A stretch of DNA of 26,179 nt, from positions 1 through 26,179 of the IMG/VR virus record IMGVR_UViG_3300035665_000212. The stretch is one strand, 5' to 3'. Shown in pieces: positions 14,862 through 21,283 of the stretch. Below the pieces are notes generated by a model, which was not told the origin of the DNA, did not search any database, and saw only the letters and a list, made by a program, of their open reading frames with translations. Origin of the DNA: a virus. Position numbers and translations under genes: made by a program. The first letter of the stretch is position 1; every line of letters begins with the position of its first letter.

Positions 14862-15358
14862 TTGTACCCGTCTGATATTAACTGATTATACATCTTCTCT
14901 TGTTCTTCTTCGTTCTCAAGTTCTATTTCTATTCTGAATGCTGATTTGATTTTGTCTGACAAATCGGTTTCATCTTCTGCTTCAAGCACAGGGGTATTGT
15001 CAAAGGGCAGTTCAAGACCCCAATCTTCTAAGGCCTCTACATCCCATTGGTTGGCAAGCAAGTCCCAATCCCATTCACCGAAGCCTACGTTATCCTTAAT
15101 GATAAACTCAGCCTTCTGCGCATCGGTGAGTTGGTCTGCGACAATGATGGGTACTTCCTTCAGTCCTGCGGCTATGCAAGCCTTAAGGCGCATATTTCCC
15201 CCAAGCACTACCATATTGCCATCTACTACGATTGGGCGCAGCTCAAGCATCTGTGGGAACTCCTGTATGGACTTTACAAGCTTCTTGAACTTGTCATCCT
15301 TTATGATTCTTGGGTTTACTGGGTTTGGTATGATTGTACCGATTGCTGCTCTTTGCAT
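14840..15358 (-). CDS. ParB/sulfiredoxin-like domain protein
   Basis: The gene encodes 172 residues from ATG 15358. The ParB-N-like fold is shown by IIPNPVNPRIIKDDKFKKLV (9-28), SIQEFPQMLELRPIVVD (30-46) and VVLGGNMRLKACIAAGLKEV (50-69), which contains the GGNxR(L)KA nucleotide-binding motif. A helical middle (ADQLTDAQKAEFIIKDN) and an acidic C-terminal part follow. Phage proteins of this family are CTPase- or nuclease-like and often lie beside terminase or modification genes. It overlaps the ABC/GNAT gene by 22 bases, suggesting joint production and action. It is not a plasmid partition system: no ParA and no parS-type repeat are visible. The exact activity is unknown. Confidence 0.85.
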   Translation of the reverse strand: MQRAAIGTIIPNPVNPRIIKDDKFKKLVKSIQEFPQMLELRPIVVDGNMVVLGGNMRLKACIAAGLKEVPIIVADQLTDAQKAEFIIKDNVGFGEWDWDLLANQWDVEALEDWGLELPFDNTPVLEAEDETDLSDKIKSAFRIEIELENEEEQEKMYNQLISDGYKCRVLTL

Positions 15359-15360
15359 AA

Positions 15361-15621
15361 CTAAATAACTCTTTTTGATAGGTGGTGGTTGTGTGTTGCT
15401 TTAAGTCGCTCCTTAAATTCTTTAATATCTCCGTATGCAACGTGGCAGGCACGGCATAGTGCCATCAGGTTTTCTATCGTATCAGCAATTTTGCTTCCAC
15501 CCATTCCTCTTGACTCTATGTGATGTATGTCTACGGCTTGGCCTTGACATACCTCGCAGGGGATAAAGTCAGTTGTGGAGTAGCCCATCCCTTTGAGGTA
15601 GACCTTTGTGTGGTTCTTCAC
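15361..15621 (-). CDS. HNH endonuclease
   Basis: The gene is taken from GTG 15621, which overlaps the methyltransferase stop as GTGA and gives 86 residues; TTG 15636 is an alternative start adding five residues. The HNH/Zn site is complete: CEVC, DIHHIESRGMGG, ENLMALCRACH, i.e. two CxxC pairs, the His-His of the first HNH strand, the Asn and the final His. Small phage HNH proteins near terminase genes commonly nick DNA and may assist packaging at cos ends; they can also be homing-type nucleases. The place in a modification-like cassette, tightly coupled on one side and 2 bases from the next gene on the other, argues against a freestanding homing insertion. Confidence 0.85.
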   Translation of the reverse strand: MKNHTKVYLKGMGYSTTDFIPCEVCQGQAVDIHHIESRGMGGSKIADTIENLMALCRACHVAYGDIKEFKERLKATHNHHLSKRVI

Positions 15622-16145
15622 CTTTGGTAAATCCAACAGTCATCAATGAACGTAGCGCGAGGCAGCAGTTCATCAACGGCTTGGATTACTCCCTTCCAAT
15701 GTTCGTGGTAGTCATCTCCTGCTATGTAGCCTCCCTTCTTTACTTTGGGTAGCCATAGCTTGATGTCTTCCTTTACCGCTTCATAAGTATGGGTTAGGTC
15801 TATAAACACCACGTCAAGGGATTCGTTGGCAAACTTCTTTGATGCTGATTTGGATGTTGCTTTGATGGCCTTGTATTTACGGTCTCCCATATTCTCCAAG
15901 AACAGGTCGTAGATGTCTACCTCCGTTGCGAGCTTGTGGGTGGTCGTGAGTTCGTTTGGTGACCCCTTCCAAGAATCTATGATTGTGATGTTTTGGGATG
16001 TTGCTTTGTCGCATAGGTAAGCTGATGACTTACCGAGCCACGCACCCAGTTCTACGAACGTGCCGTCTTCTGGCATATTGGCAAGGAGGTAGTCGTATGC
16101 TGCTTGGTGGTTGAACCACCCGTCTATTTGTTTGCTCGTTTTCAT
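15618..16145 (-). CDS. SAM-dependent methyltransferase (Methyltransf_24-like)
   Basis: The gene encodes 175 residues from ATG 16145, which overlaps the previous stop as ATGA; an in-frame ATG at 16166 would add seven residues but lies inside the previous gene. The Rossmann methyltransferase fold is seen in motif I FVELGAWLGKSSAYL (30-44), the acidic strand end NITIIDSW (52-59) and the DVVFIDLTHTYEAVKEDI (111-128) strand with Asp116, followed by GGYIAGDDYHEHWKG. This group usually methylates oxygen atoms of sugars or small molecules. Amino-DNA methyltransferase motifs ([DNS]PPY) are absent. Two glycosyltransferase genes precede it, so a methylated sugar on DNA or on virion proteins is a reasonable guess. 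Confidence 0.8.
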   Translation of the reverse strand: MKTSKQIDGWFNHQAAYDYLLANMPEDGTFVELGAWLGKSSAYLCDKATSQNITIIDSWKGSPNELTTTHKLATEVDIYDLFLENMGDRKYKAIKATSKSASKKFANESLDVVFIDLTHTYEAVKEDIKLWLPKVKKGGYIAGDDYHEHWKGVIQAVDELLPRATFIDDCWIYQR

Positions 16146-16669
16146 TTTAGGGCGTTGTAATAACAAAGGTACTGCTCTACGCAGATAAGTGTGCCTTGCT
16201 CGGATGCTGCTTGGGCAAAGGTACCGTCTGCCTCATACGTCATTTCAAAGCGTAGATTGGGCAGGTCGTATGGCTTGAACATATAGCAGGCGGTGTCTAT
16301 GTTGCCGACTCTTGGTTGGTCGGTAGGGCGTAGCCTACCTATTTGTCCCCACGTTACGATAGAACAGTCCAAAGCGTTTAGGTTGTTCCACTCCTCAAGG
16401 AACTTTGGGTGCAGCACGTTATCATCATCCAAATAGTAAACCCAGTCCTCTTTGGTAAAGGAATCAGCATACAAGTCAAGAAACTCATTGCGGAGTGGGT
16501 TGCCCATATCTCCCGTGCGTGTGGAGTAGTGTGTGATTGATGCGCTTGTTGCTCCCTTGTAATTGGTAGCAGCATCCATCATCACAACCCACGTTGCGTA
16601 CGCAGGTATGTGTTGTTTTAGCCTTACGAGGTTATGAGGGCGTGAGCAGGGAGTGACTATGTAAAGCAT
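16142..16669 (-). CDS. GT-A type glycosyltransferase
   Basis: The gene encodes 175 residues from ATG 16669. It is a short GT-A domain: the N-terminal MLYIVTPCSRPHNLVRL resembles the nucleotide-sugar entry strand, and DWVYYLDDDNVLHPKFLEE (76-94) carries the DxD-type metal site (Asp81-Asp83). WNNLNALDCSIVTWG and IDTACYMFKP continue the fold. Such enzymes move a sugar from a nucleotide-sugar donor to an acceptor that cannot be named from sequence. At 175 residues it is shorter than most family 2 enzymes, so it may be a minimal domain. It is joined by a 13-base overlap to the GT-B-like gene before it and by ATGA to the methyltransferase after it. Confidence 0.75.
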   Translation of the reverse strand: MLYIVTPCSRPHNLVRLKQHIPAYATWVVMMDAATNYKGATSASITHYSTRTGDMGNPLRNEFLDLYADSFTKEDWVYYLDDDNVLHPKFLEEWNNLNALDCSIVTWGQIGRLRPTDQPRVGNIDTACYMFKPYDLPNLRFEMTYEADGTFAQAASEQGTLICVEQYLCYYNALK

Positions 16670-17595
16670 CGCAGTTCGTTTATCTTATCCATCGTGAAGT
16701 CCTGCACAAACTCATATAACGATTCCGTTAGGTCAGCCACTTGGTTGGGGTTTTCTTTAAGTCTTTTGATTGCTCCTGCCCATTCGCTTGGGTGCTTGAT
16801 GGCAATGCAGTTCTCTTTGGTGATGTAGGGTGAATACGGTTGCGTGTTGCTCACTATCAGAGCGCACTTGCTAAATCCTGCCTCCAACATCTTTAGGTGC
16901 GACTTGCACTTTGCAAACTCCGATGTCGTAAGCGGTACGAGGCTCACGTCAAAGAACTCGTAGAGTTTGTGATAGTGTGTTGGTGGCATTGTTGGCAGCC
17001 TATGGCTTGCCTTCATTATATCTGGGTAGCCATCTACCTCTGCCACATACCCTTGATAGCCTTCAAGGTTGATTGTGGAATCCTTTACGTCTGCTGCGTG
17101 GTGATTGCCTCCGATATACCCAAAGCGTACTTCTTCGCTTGGCTTTCTCTCTACCTGCCACGTTGCTACGCTGATTGCATTGGGGATGATTCGGATGTTG
17201 GTATTGTACTTCTTGACCTTTGAGGCAAGGTGCTTGTTTGTCACCCATACCTCATCTGCTGCTTTCATAGAGCGCACGATGCGAGTTCTCATCCGCTCAA
17301 CGTACAATCCCTGCAAAGGATGCGTAGGAGGCAGAACCCACCAGTCATCATTGTCAACGATTAGCTTGATGCCCTCCTTACGGCAGAGCTTTACGAAGTC
17401 ATCAAACGGCTCTACTGGGAATGCACGGCTTGCAAAGATGTGAGTGACTTTAGGCCACATCTCAGGGTCAATGTCGGTGATTTTCTCAATAAAAAAGACA
17501 TCGGCATCCTTGTGGCATATCAAGGGTGCAAATGTCCTGTGGTGTGATACACCAGAGTTTTGCTTGTGGAACGCGAGTACAAAGGGTCTAATCAT
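16657..17595 (-). CDS. GT-B type glycosyltransferase (family 4-like)
   Basis: The gene encodes 312 residues from ATG 17595, in an ATGA overlap with the preceding small gene. The N-terminal Rossmann half contains GVSHHRTFAPLICHKDADVF, VTHIFASRAFPVEPF and KLIVDNDDWWVLPP. The C-terminal half contains VRFGYIGGNHHAADVKDS, then VSLVPLTTSEFAKCKSHLKM and LEAGFSKCALIVSN, corresponding to the donor-binding E-x7-E-like region of GT-B enzymes. It probably transfers a sugar to phage DNA, to a virion protein or to a host surface molecule. It pairs with the GT-A gene that follows, which suggests two successive sugar additions. No membrane segment is present. Confidence 0.75.
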   Translation of the reverse strand: MIRPFVLAFHKQNSGVSHHRTFAPLICHKDADVFFIEKITDIDPEMWPKVTHIFASRAFPVEPFDDFVKLCRKEGIKLIVDNDDWWVLPPTHPLQGLYVERMRTRIVRSMKAADEVWVTNKHLASKVKKYNTNIRIIPNAISVATWQVERKPSEEVRFGYIGGNHHAADVKDSTINLEGYQGYVAEVDGYPDIMKASHRLPTMPPTHYHKLYEFFDVSLVPLTTSEFAKCKSHLKMLEAGFSKCALIVSNTQPYSPYITKENCIAIKHPSEWAGAIKRLKENPNQVADLTESLYEFVQDFTMDKINELRCFT

Positions 17596-17783
17596 ACATT
17601 AGCCTCTTGGGCTTTGAACCATTGCGCCATCGCTTTGCGCTCAAGAAACTTCACCCACATACGAGCAGCTACTGCTCTGCGTTGGGGCTTGAAGGGGTAG
17701 GTGCTACGGAGCTGCGCCATCGCTATCCTCATAAATTGGTCTTGCATTATTCTTTGGTATTTGAGGTGTTGCAAAAAATGCAA
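17592..17783 (-). CDS. Small basic protein before the glycosyltransferases
   Basis: The frame begins at TTG 17783 directly after a copy of the leader AAAACCAATC (one base between) and ends in an ATGA overlap with the GT-B gene. A later ATG at 17747 would give 51 residues. The 63-residue product is strongly basic and helical (YPFKPQRRAVAARMWVKFLE, MAQWFKAQEANV). The first codons lie in a palindrome, GTTGCATTTTTTGCAAC, which could fold over the TTG. Placement of the leader supports the TTG start; the charge suggests nucleic-acid binding, but no family is recognised. Confidence 0.55.
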   Translation of the reverse strand: MHFLQHLKYQRIMQDQFMRIAMAQLRSTYPFKPQRRAVAARMWVKFLERKAMAQWFKAQEANV

Positions 17784-17797
17784 CGATTGGTTTTATG

Positions 17798-17950
17798 TTA
17801 AAGTTTGGTGTTCCAATAGTATTCGCATTGTCCGTGCTTGATGGGTATGCCAACAAAGAACGATTGGTACATATCCGTAGGGGCGGTGAAGCGGTAGCAG
17901 GTTTCTTTTAGAGGGCAACCTTCGCCTGTGCATTTGGTGATGTCGGTCAT
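17798..17950 (-). CDS. 50-residue four-cysteine protein
   Basis: This short gene starts at ATG 17950 in an ATGA overlap with the PD-(D/E)XK gene and stops at TAA 17800-17798. The product begins MTDITKCTGEGCPLKETC and has cysteines at residues 7, 12, 18 and 42, plus one histidine (39), followed by an aromatic end CEYYWNTKL. The four cysteines with CPxKETCYR spacing resemble a conserved tiny protein of Bacteroidota phages and could form a zinc knuckle. The tight overlap and the regular cysteine spacing make it far more credible than the 77-residue frame on the same strand (17793-18026). Function unknown. Confidence 0.75.
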   Translation of the reverse strand: MTDITKCTGEGCPLKETCYRFTAPTDMYQSFFVGIPIKHGQCEYYWNTKL

Positions 17951-18717
17951 AACGTACCCACAACTGTGTACGAATCCAAGTCCTCACCCAAGATGAAGAA
18001 CTGCTTGTACATTTCAATAGCCTCAAGGGTCTTGCGTTCTCCCTCTGCCACGAACTCTGGACTCACCGAGTAGATGCCTATGTCAAGGCTTGCCTTGTCA
18101 ATAGCGACAAAGAAGAACTTGTCAATCGGCACTCCAAATAATCGGGTGTAGATAAACGCCTGCACATCGTAGCCGTACTTCTTTGCAGAATAAGGGAATG
18201 CTCGTAGGTCGGTTGTTGTTTTCAAATCAGCCAAGAATCCTTCAGCATAGATGTCAGCCTTCGCCCTAAAGGGCAGGCCGCCAATCATACCAATTTTTGG
18301 TACTTCAAACTCGCAGCCTGTGATAAGACCAAGCACGTTCTCGTTGCGCAGGAGCGCGTCAGAGATACGTTGCGCCTCGTTGTACTCTTTACGGGTGCAG
18401 AGGTTGCGCTTGCCCTTTGCATCCTGCCACGCCTTTGCGTTCTTGCTCTGCACCTCAATCACCTCGTAGTCCGCTACGCGGTGCGGCTCCAGAGCCATTA
18501 GGTGAACGAGCCTGCCTACTGCAAACGCATCGGAGTCCTCGCTGCCGTACTTCGTAACGTAGTGATACGTCTTTGGTGATGTCAGCAGCAGCTTACAAGC
18601 AGATGAGGATAGGGCGTTCTTGCCCAGTACTCCGTAGTAAAATTGGTCATCGTGCATCTTCTCAAGGATTGTCTCCATATCCCAAGTGCTTCCGTCAAGT
18701 AGTTCTATGATTTTCAT
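17947..18717 (-). CDS. PD-(D/E)XK exonuclease (RecE/DUF3799-like)
   Basis: The gene encodes 256 residues from ATG 18717, overlapping the previous stop as ATGA. It carries the RecB-family nuclease set: KNALSSSACKLLLTSPKTYH near the start, GRLVHLMALEP with His72, CEFEVP with Glu136/138, FRAKADIY with Asp155, FLADLKTTTD with Asp164 and Lys166, and YDVQAFIYTRLF with the Gln-x3-Tyr motif. This matches the DUF3799/exodeoxyribonuclease VIII group that resects double-stranded ends for phage recombination. An annealing partner (RecT, Erf or Sak type) is not clearly visible in the window. It may work with the SSB-like protein and the RusA-type resolvase encoded upstream. Confidence 0.8.
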   Translation of the reverse strand: MKIIELLDGSTWDMETILEKMHDDQFYYGVLGKNALSSSACKLLLTSPKTYHYVTKYGSEDSDAFAVGRLVHLMALEPHRVADYEVIEVQSKNAKAWQDAKGKRNLCTRKEYNEAQRISDALLRNENVLGLITGCEFEVPKIGMIGGLPFRAKADIYAEGFLADLKTTTDLRAFPYSAKKYGYDVQAFIYTRLFGVPIDKFFFVAIDKASLDIGIYSVSPEFVAEGERKTLEAIEMYKQFFILGEDLDSYTVVGTL

Positions 18718-18896
18718 TTTGATTCTGTTTTGAATGTTGCTTCATACCATTGGTCAAAAGGCACACGAAGCAGGGCATCGTGGTAGGCTATACGCAAGGT
18801 GACCTTCTCAATAGTTTCTATGTCTTTGAGGATTGATTCGGATATGTCTACCGACTTCAGCTCTCGGAGTAGTTGGGATATAGTTTGGTATTTCAT
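18714..18896 (-). CDS. Small helical protein, unknown
   Basis: The start ATG 18896 lies two bases after a leader copy AAAACCAATC (18899-18908), so the product is 60 residues; a longer in-frame start at 18950 would run through the leader and into the previous gene. The sequence (MKYQTISQLLRELKSVDISE ... RVPFDQWYEATFKTESK) is helical with leucine-rich amphipathic stretches. It ends in an ATGA overlap with the exonuclease gene, suggesting a matched production rate. No domain is recognised. Confidence 0.65.
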   Translation of the reverse strand: MKYQTISQLLRELKSVDISESILKDIETIEKVTLRIAYHDALLRVPFDQWYEATFKTESK

Positions 18897-18910
18897 TTGA
18901 TTGGTTTTAA

Positions 18911-19237
18911 TTATTCTTCGGATGCGACTTGAGTTGCCCAATTCATCCACTTAATGTAGATGTCATCGGCAAGGTTTGGTATATCCCTGTAAATGGATGT
19001 GGTAGGGTATGCGGTGGTGTTGGTATAGCCATCCTCGTTGTATGACTCCTCTATGTATGTGATTTGCATCTCGTACTCGTAGAAGTCAGCAACGTGAACG
19101 TAGCCGAGCCACTTGGCAAGAATCTCATCGGAGTTCTTATTGTCTGGGTCGTAATCCTCAAGGGCATCCCAATAGGACTGTGGCAAAAGGTCGGCATCTT
19201 CGAGCCAGAACTTTAGGTCGTTGTATGTGAATATCAT
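18911..19237 (-). CDS. Acidic protein, unknown
   Basis: The gene encodes 108 residues from ATG 19237, one base after the stop of the 34-residue membrane peptide gene. The product is strongly acidic and rich in Tyr, Trp and Asp (WDALEDYDPDNKNSDEIL, QITYIEESYNEDGYTN), with no cysteines and no membrane segment. A low pI and high aromatic content could suit a DNA mimic or a nuclease inhibitor, but this is only an idea from composition. It stops 2 bases before the next leader copy. Confidence 0.65.
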   Translation of the reverse strand: MIFTYNDLKFWLEDADLLPQSYWDALEDYDPDNKNSDEILAKWLGYVHVADFYEYEMQITYIEESYNEDGYTNTTAYPTTSIYRDIPNLADDIYIKWMNWATQVASEE

Positions 19238-19238
19238 C

Positions 19239-19343
19239 TTAAAGGCTTATTAGAAATTCAACAAGGGCAAGGCTGCCAATAAGGGTAAAGATAATTGCTA
19301 ATGAAGCAACTGTCTTTGCAAGGTAAACTTTGAATTGGTACAT
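19239..19343 (-). CDS. 34-residue single-pass membrane peptide
   Basis: This very short gene starts at ATG 19343, two bases after leader copy AAAACCAATC (19346-19355), and stops at TAA 19241-19239, one base before the next ATG. The product starts with a basic MYQFKVYLAK and then has one hydrophobic helix (TVASLAIIFTLIGSLALVEF and three more residues) to the end. The leader copy and the spacing support it as real. Such peptides in the early region could act on the host membrane or in superinfection exclusion; nothing more can be said. Confidence 0.65.
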   Translation of the reverse strand: MYQFKVYLAKTVASLAIIFTLIGSLALVEFLISL

Positions 19344-19361
19344 CTGATTGGTTTTTGTTAC

Positions 19362-19574
19362 TTACTTAATTACTCCGTTCGGTAGTTTTACCATCAAAGT
19401 TATATTCGACTCGTGGCAAAGATTTTCGTAATACGCTGATTCCGAACGATTATCGTTGACTATCGTTTCTATTCTGTATGACTCTAAAAACTTGTCTCTT
19501 TTGTCAGCCCCATTAGGAAAGTAAGACGCTATCATTACTTTGGGGTACATTTTCTGTTCTTCAATAGTTAGCAT
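19362..19574 (-). CDS. 70-residue protein, unknown
   Basis: The start ATG 19574 gives 70 residues (MLTIEEQKMYPKVMIASYFP ... ITLMVKLPNGVIK). A longer frame from TTG 19613 would begin inside the promoter box and translate the leader, so it is rejected. The promoter box TATATTTG (19611-19618) and a leader copy (19591-19600) stand 36 and 16 bases upstream of the start, which makes this the first gene of a transcription unit. It is a mixed alpha/beta soluble protein with one cysteine. No family recognised. Confidence 0.6.
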   Translation of the reverse strand: MLTIEEQKMYPKVMIASYFPNGADKRDKFLESYRIETIVNDNRSESAYYENLCHESNITLMVKLPNGVIK

Positions 19575-19610
19575 AGTGCGTGGTATTTGTGATTGGTTTT
19601 TAATTATACC

Positions 19611-19618
19611 CAAATATA
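19611..19618 (-). promoter_or_regulatory. Bacteroidota-type -7 promoter box
   Basis: The minus strand reads TATATTTG, fitting TAnnTTTG, between a terminator and the 70-residue gene. A TTG lies upstream but at about 27 bases, longer than the usual spacing to a -33 element, so the upstream half is uncertain. Confidence 0.55.
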
Positions 19619-19660
19619 TAACAACTTTACTAATTATTCACACTCCAATAAAAAATAAAT

Positions 19661-19686
19661 AAAAAAAAGAGGACTACTTGCCCTCT
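19661..19686 (-). terminator. Factor-independent terminator
   Basis: On the minus strand AGAGG and CCTCT (19682-19686 and 19668-19672) enclose a nine-base loop and are followed by eight T. The stop codon of the 45-residue gene lies in the loop. It separates the sigma/nuclease unit from the promoter at 19611. Confidence 0.65.
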
Positions 19687-19811
19687 CTAAATTGCGTGTA
19701 GCAAACTGCTATTGCTTGGTCTTTGTCTGGGTACTCGCTTCCGATGGCCTCCAAGCAGCGTTGGATGTATTCGGATTGCTTTTCACCACTTTTGGGTTGA
19801 GGGATTGGCAT
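19674..19811 (-). CDS. 45-residue protein resembling a short phage structural-protein motif
   Basis: The start ATG 19811 lies inside the last codons of the nuclease-like gene (29-base overlap), and TAG 19676-19674 ends it in the terminator loop. The product (MPIPQPKSGEKQSEYIQRCL ... DQAIAVCYTQFREGK) has a pattern of MPIPxPxxGExxxxFIxRC...P...QAxAVCxxQ that recurs as a short helical motif in phage head and portal proteins. Here it stands alone as a free mini-protein. Two cysteines are present. The function is unknown; the motif resemblance is from memory. Confidence 0.7.
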   Translation of the reverse strand: MPIPQPKSGEKQSEYIQRCLEAIGSEYPDKDQAIAVCYTQFREGK

Positions 19812-20289
19812 AGGTTAAAACTTTAAATGAAACTAATCTTTGAATGTCTGGCAACTCAAGTCTGCTTATCACATCCTCTCTGCCTTCTCTTTGGTAGTAT
19901 TTTCTTGTCGCTTCTTGCTTTGTGACAAACACAGGCTCTACAATCTGCTCACATAGCCGTGCAAGCTCCTGCGTTCTCACCATCACAAACCCTCCAAGCT
20001 CTGGCATATCAAATGCAATGTACTCGGCTTTGCCGTACATCCATCCATTGTCACCTTTTACGTTCTTGAACTCCACCCAGATGGTGTTGGGGTGGTTGCC
20101 CCCTTTTACATCTACGGATGTCGTTCCGTTTAGCCGTGTAACGAAGTAGTCAATGTGGTCGTAGATGTCGGTGTTGCGGTCTGACTTCTCACAAGAGTAG
20201 CCAATGGCTTCGCAAGCCTCTACAAACCTCTTTGCAGTAATGTCTCCAACTTGGTTGGAGTACACTCTGCGCTCGTTACTAACTGACAT
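19783..20289 (-). CDS. Putative PD-(D/E)XK nuclease
   Basis: The start ATG 20289 (MSVSNERRVYSNQVGD) gives 168 residues and overlaps the previous gene by 11 bases; the frame is open to 20328, but that reads through the previous gene. The core resembles a restriction-endonuclease-like fold: DIYDHIDYFVTRLNG (Asp near residues 40-45), TTSVDVKGG with an Asp-x-Lys motif, and IWVEFKNVKGDNGWMYG with a Glu-x-Lys motif, followed by AEYIAFDMPELGGFVMV. A role as a phage endonuclease acting on recombination or host DNA is plausible, but the family is not certain. It overlaps the next 45-residue gene by 29 bases. Confidence 0.55.
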   Translation of the reverse strand: MSVSNERRVYSNQVGDITAKRFVEACEAIGYSCEKSDRNTDIYDHIDYFVTRLNGTTSVDVKGGNHPNTIWVEFKNVKGDNGWMYGKAEYIAFDMPELGGFVMVRTQELARLCEQIVEPVFVTKQEATRKYYQREGREDVISRLELPDIQRLVSFKVLTYANPSTQKW

Positions 20290-20683
20290 AAGCGTTGTAT
20301 AATGTCTCAAGCTCCTGCAACCTACCACGAAGGCAAGAGCCGCAGCTTGTTGGCTTCACGGAGTCTTTGAACACTCGGTTGTAGATTCTATTCACTTCCG
20401 TCTGCTCAATAGCAGTCACGGTGTTCCTGCCTCGCATCTTGCCAACAAACTCGTATTCTTCTTTAGTCAAGCATTCAGGCTTCCTGTACCTAAATAGCTT
20501 GTTCAGTTTCTCCTTACGGGCATCGCATCCGCAGTCAACACCAGTTGCTTCGCTAAACCAATCTACCGCAGCCTTGATGCCTGTGGCGGTTGTGATTTGC
20601 TCTATGGTATCACCCAAGCCGCTTGGCTTCTTTGTACGCTTGGTAGGTGTCTTGGCAGTCTTCTTGGATTCGCTCTCTTGCAT
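20279..20683 (-). CDS. Cysteine-containing conserved phage protein
   Basis: The gene encodes 134 residues from ATG 20683, overlapping the sigma-like gene by 74 bases. The N-terminal 22 residues are a Lys/Thr-rich tail (SKKTAKTPTKRTKKPSG), then VDWFSEATGVDCGCDARKEK and SVKPTSCGSCLRGRLQELET carry a CxC and a CxxC pair, a likely zinc site. NTVTAIEQTEVNRIYNRVFK lies between. This cysteine pattern resembles a widespread Bacteroidota phage protein of unknown function. Basic tail plus zinc site suggests nucleic-acid binding. The long overlap with the sigma-like gene suggests coupled expression. Confidence 0.65.
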   Translation of the reverse strand: MQESESKKTAKTPTKRTKKPSGLGDTIEQITTATGIKAAVDWFSEATGVDCGCDARKEKLNKLFRYRKPECLTKEEYEFVGKMRGRNTVTAIEQTEVNRIYNRVFKDSVKPTSCGSCLRGRLQELETLYNAYVS

Positions 20684-21146
20684 TTTTTAGTGTGTTGAAT
20701 ATGGAACGTGCTGAAATCTTGGTCTCATCCGCTAACGTGCGAATTGACATATCGGTGTTGTGGTACAAGGCAAATATCTTTTTGTCGTACCAATGCCAGT
20801 CAGTTTGGGTTGACCACACCCTGTCGTATAGTTGGATGAGCTGCACCTCTGCATCTTCGTTGGCCTCCTCGTATATAAACTCCTCAAGGATGTCCACGTC
20901 TACGAATTCAAATCTTGCTCTCTGGCGCATCAAGGTAGCGTACATATTGCGAAGCGTAACGTAAACGAAGAAGGTGTTGACCTCCGTCTCGTTGTACATT
21001 ATCTTCTCGGCATCATCAACGTATTTGTACAACCGAACGTACATCTCCTGCACAAGCTCTTGGGCAAGGTCATCGCTCGCCCCAAAGCTCTTGCACATCC
21101 GAATCCAATCGGTCTGCCGCTTTGCTAATACTGCGAGGAGTCCCAA
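20610..21146 (-). CDS. Sigma-70-like transcription factor (ECF-like)
   Basis: The frame starts at TTG 21146 (178 residues), overlapping the preceding 52-residue gene by 22 bases; ATG 21098 would give 162 residues. The N-terminal half resembles sigma region 2: SDDLAQELVQEMYVRLYKYV (about 24-43) and NTFFVYVTLRNMYATLMRQR (about 57-76). An acidic linker follows. The C-terminal half has a region 4-like helix-turn-helix: KKIFALYHNTDMSIRTLADE and ISARSIFNTLKNARERIQ. It could direct RNA polymerase to phage middle or late promoters, or it could be a degenerate sigma-like DNA-binding protein. The position in the replication block agrees with a regulatory job. Confidence 0.7.
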   Translation of the reverse strand: MGLLAVLAKRQTDWIRMCKSFGASDDLAQELVQEMYVRLYKYVDDAEKIMYNETEVNTFFVYVTLRNMYATLMRQRARFEFVDVDILEEFIYEEANEDAEVQLIQLYDRVWSTQTDWHWYDKKIFALYHNTDMSIRTLADETKISARSIFNTLKNARERIQEDCQDTYQAYKEAKRLG

Positions 21147-21283
21147 GTGATTTCTACGATTATCACAAACAGGGCAAACTGAACGGTGTGCATCACAATA
21201 TCCTCTTCAAGGTAATCGGTCTTTGACCAGTTAGCCCCAACTACAAGCCCATAGATTGGGTAAAGTCCTACGTTAAAATTCAT
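21125..21283 (-). CDS. 52-residue protein with a hydrophobic C-terminal helix
   Basis: This short gene starts at ATG 21283, overlapping the end of the DnaA-like gene by 11 bases, and ends at TAG 21127-21125 inside the sigma-like gene. The product (MNFNVGLYPIYGLVVGANWS, then VMHTVQFALFVIIVEITW) has a Gly/Tyr-rich start and one hydrophobic helix. It resembles a short conserved protein of Bacteroidota phages. It fills the only gap between its two neighbours, which supports it. Membrane association is likely; function unknown. Confidence 0.7.
   Translation of the reverse strand: MNFNVGLYPIYGLVVGANWSKTDYLEEDIVMHTVQFALFVIIVEITWDSSQY

Noticed and set aside
14840-15358. ParB-like gene as part of a plasmid partition system
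   Set aside because: No ParA-type ATPase and no parS-like repeats are near; the partner is an ABC/GNAT protein and the setting is a packaging cluster.
17793-18026. 77-codon minus-strand frame near the exonuclease end
   Set aside because: Basic, Arg/Ser/His-rich shadow; the 50-residue frame at 17798-17950 has an ATGA start and four spaced cysteines.
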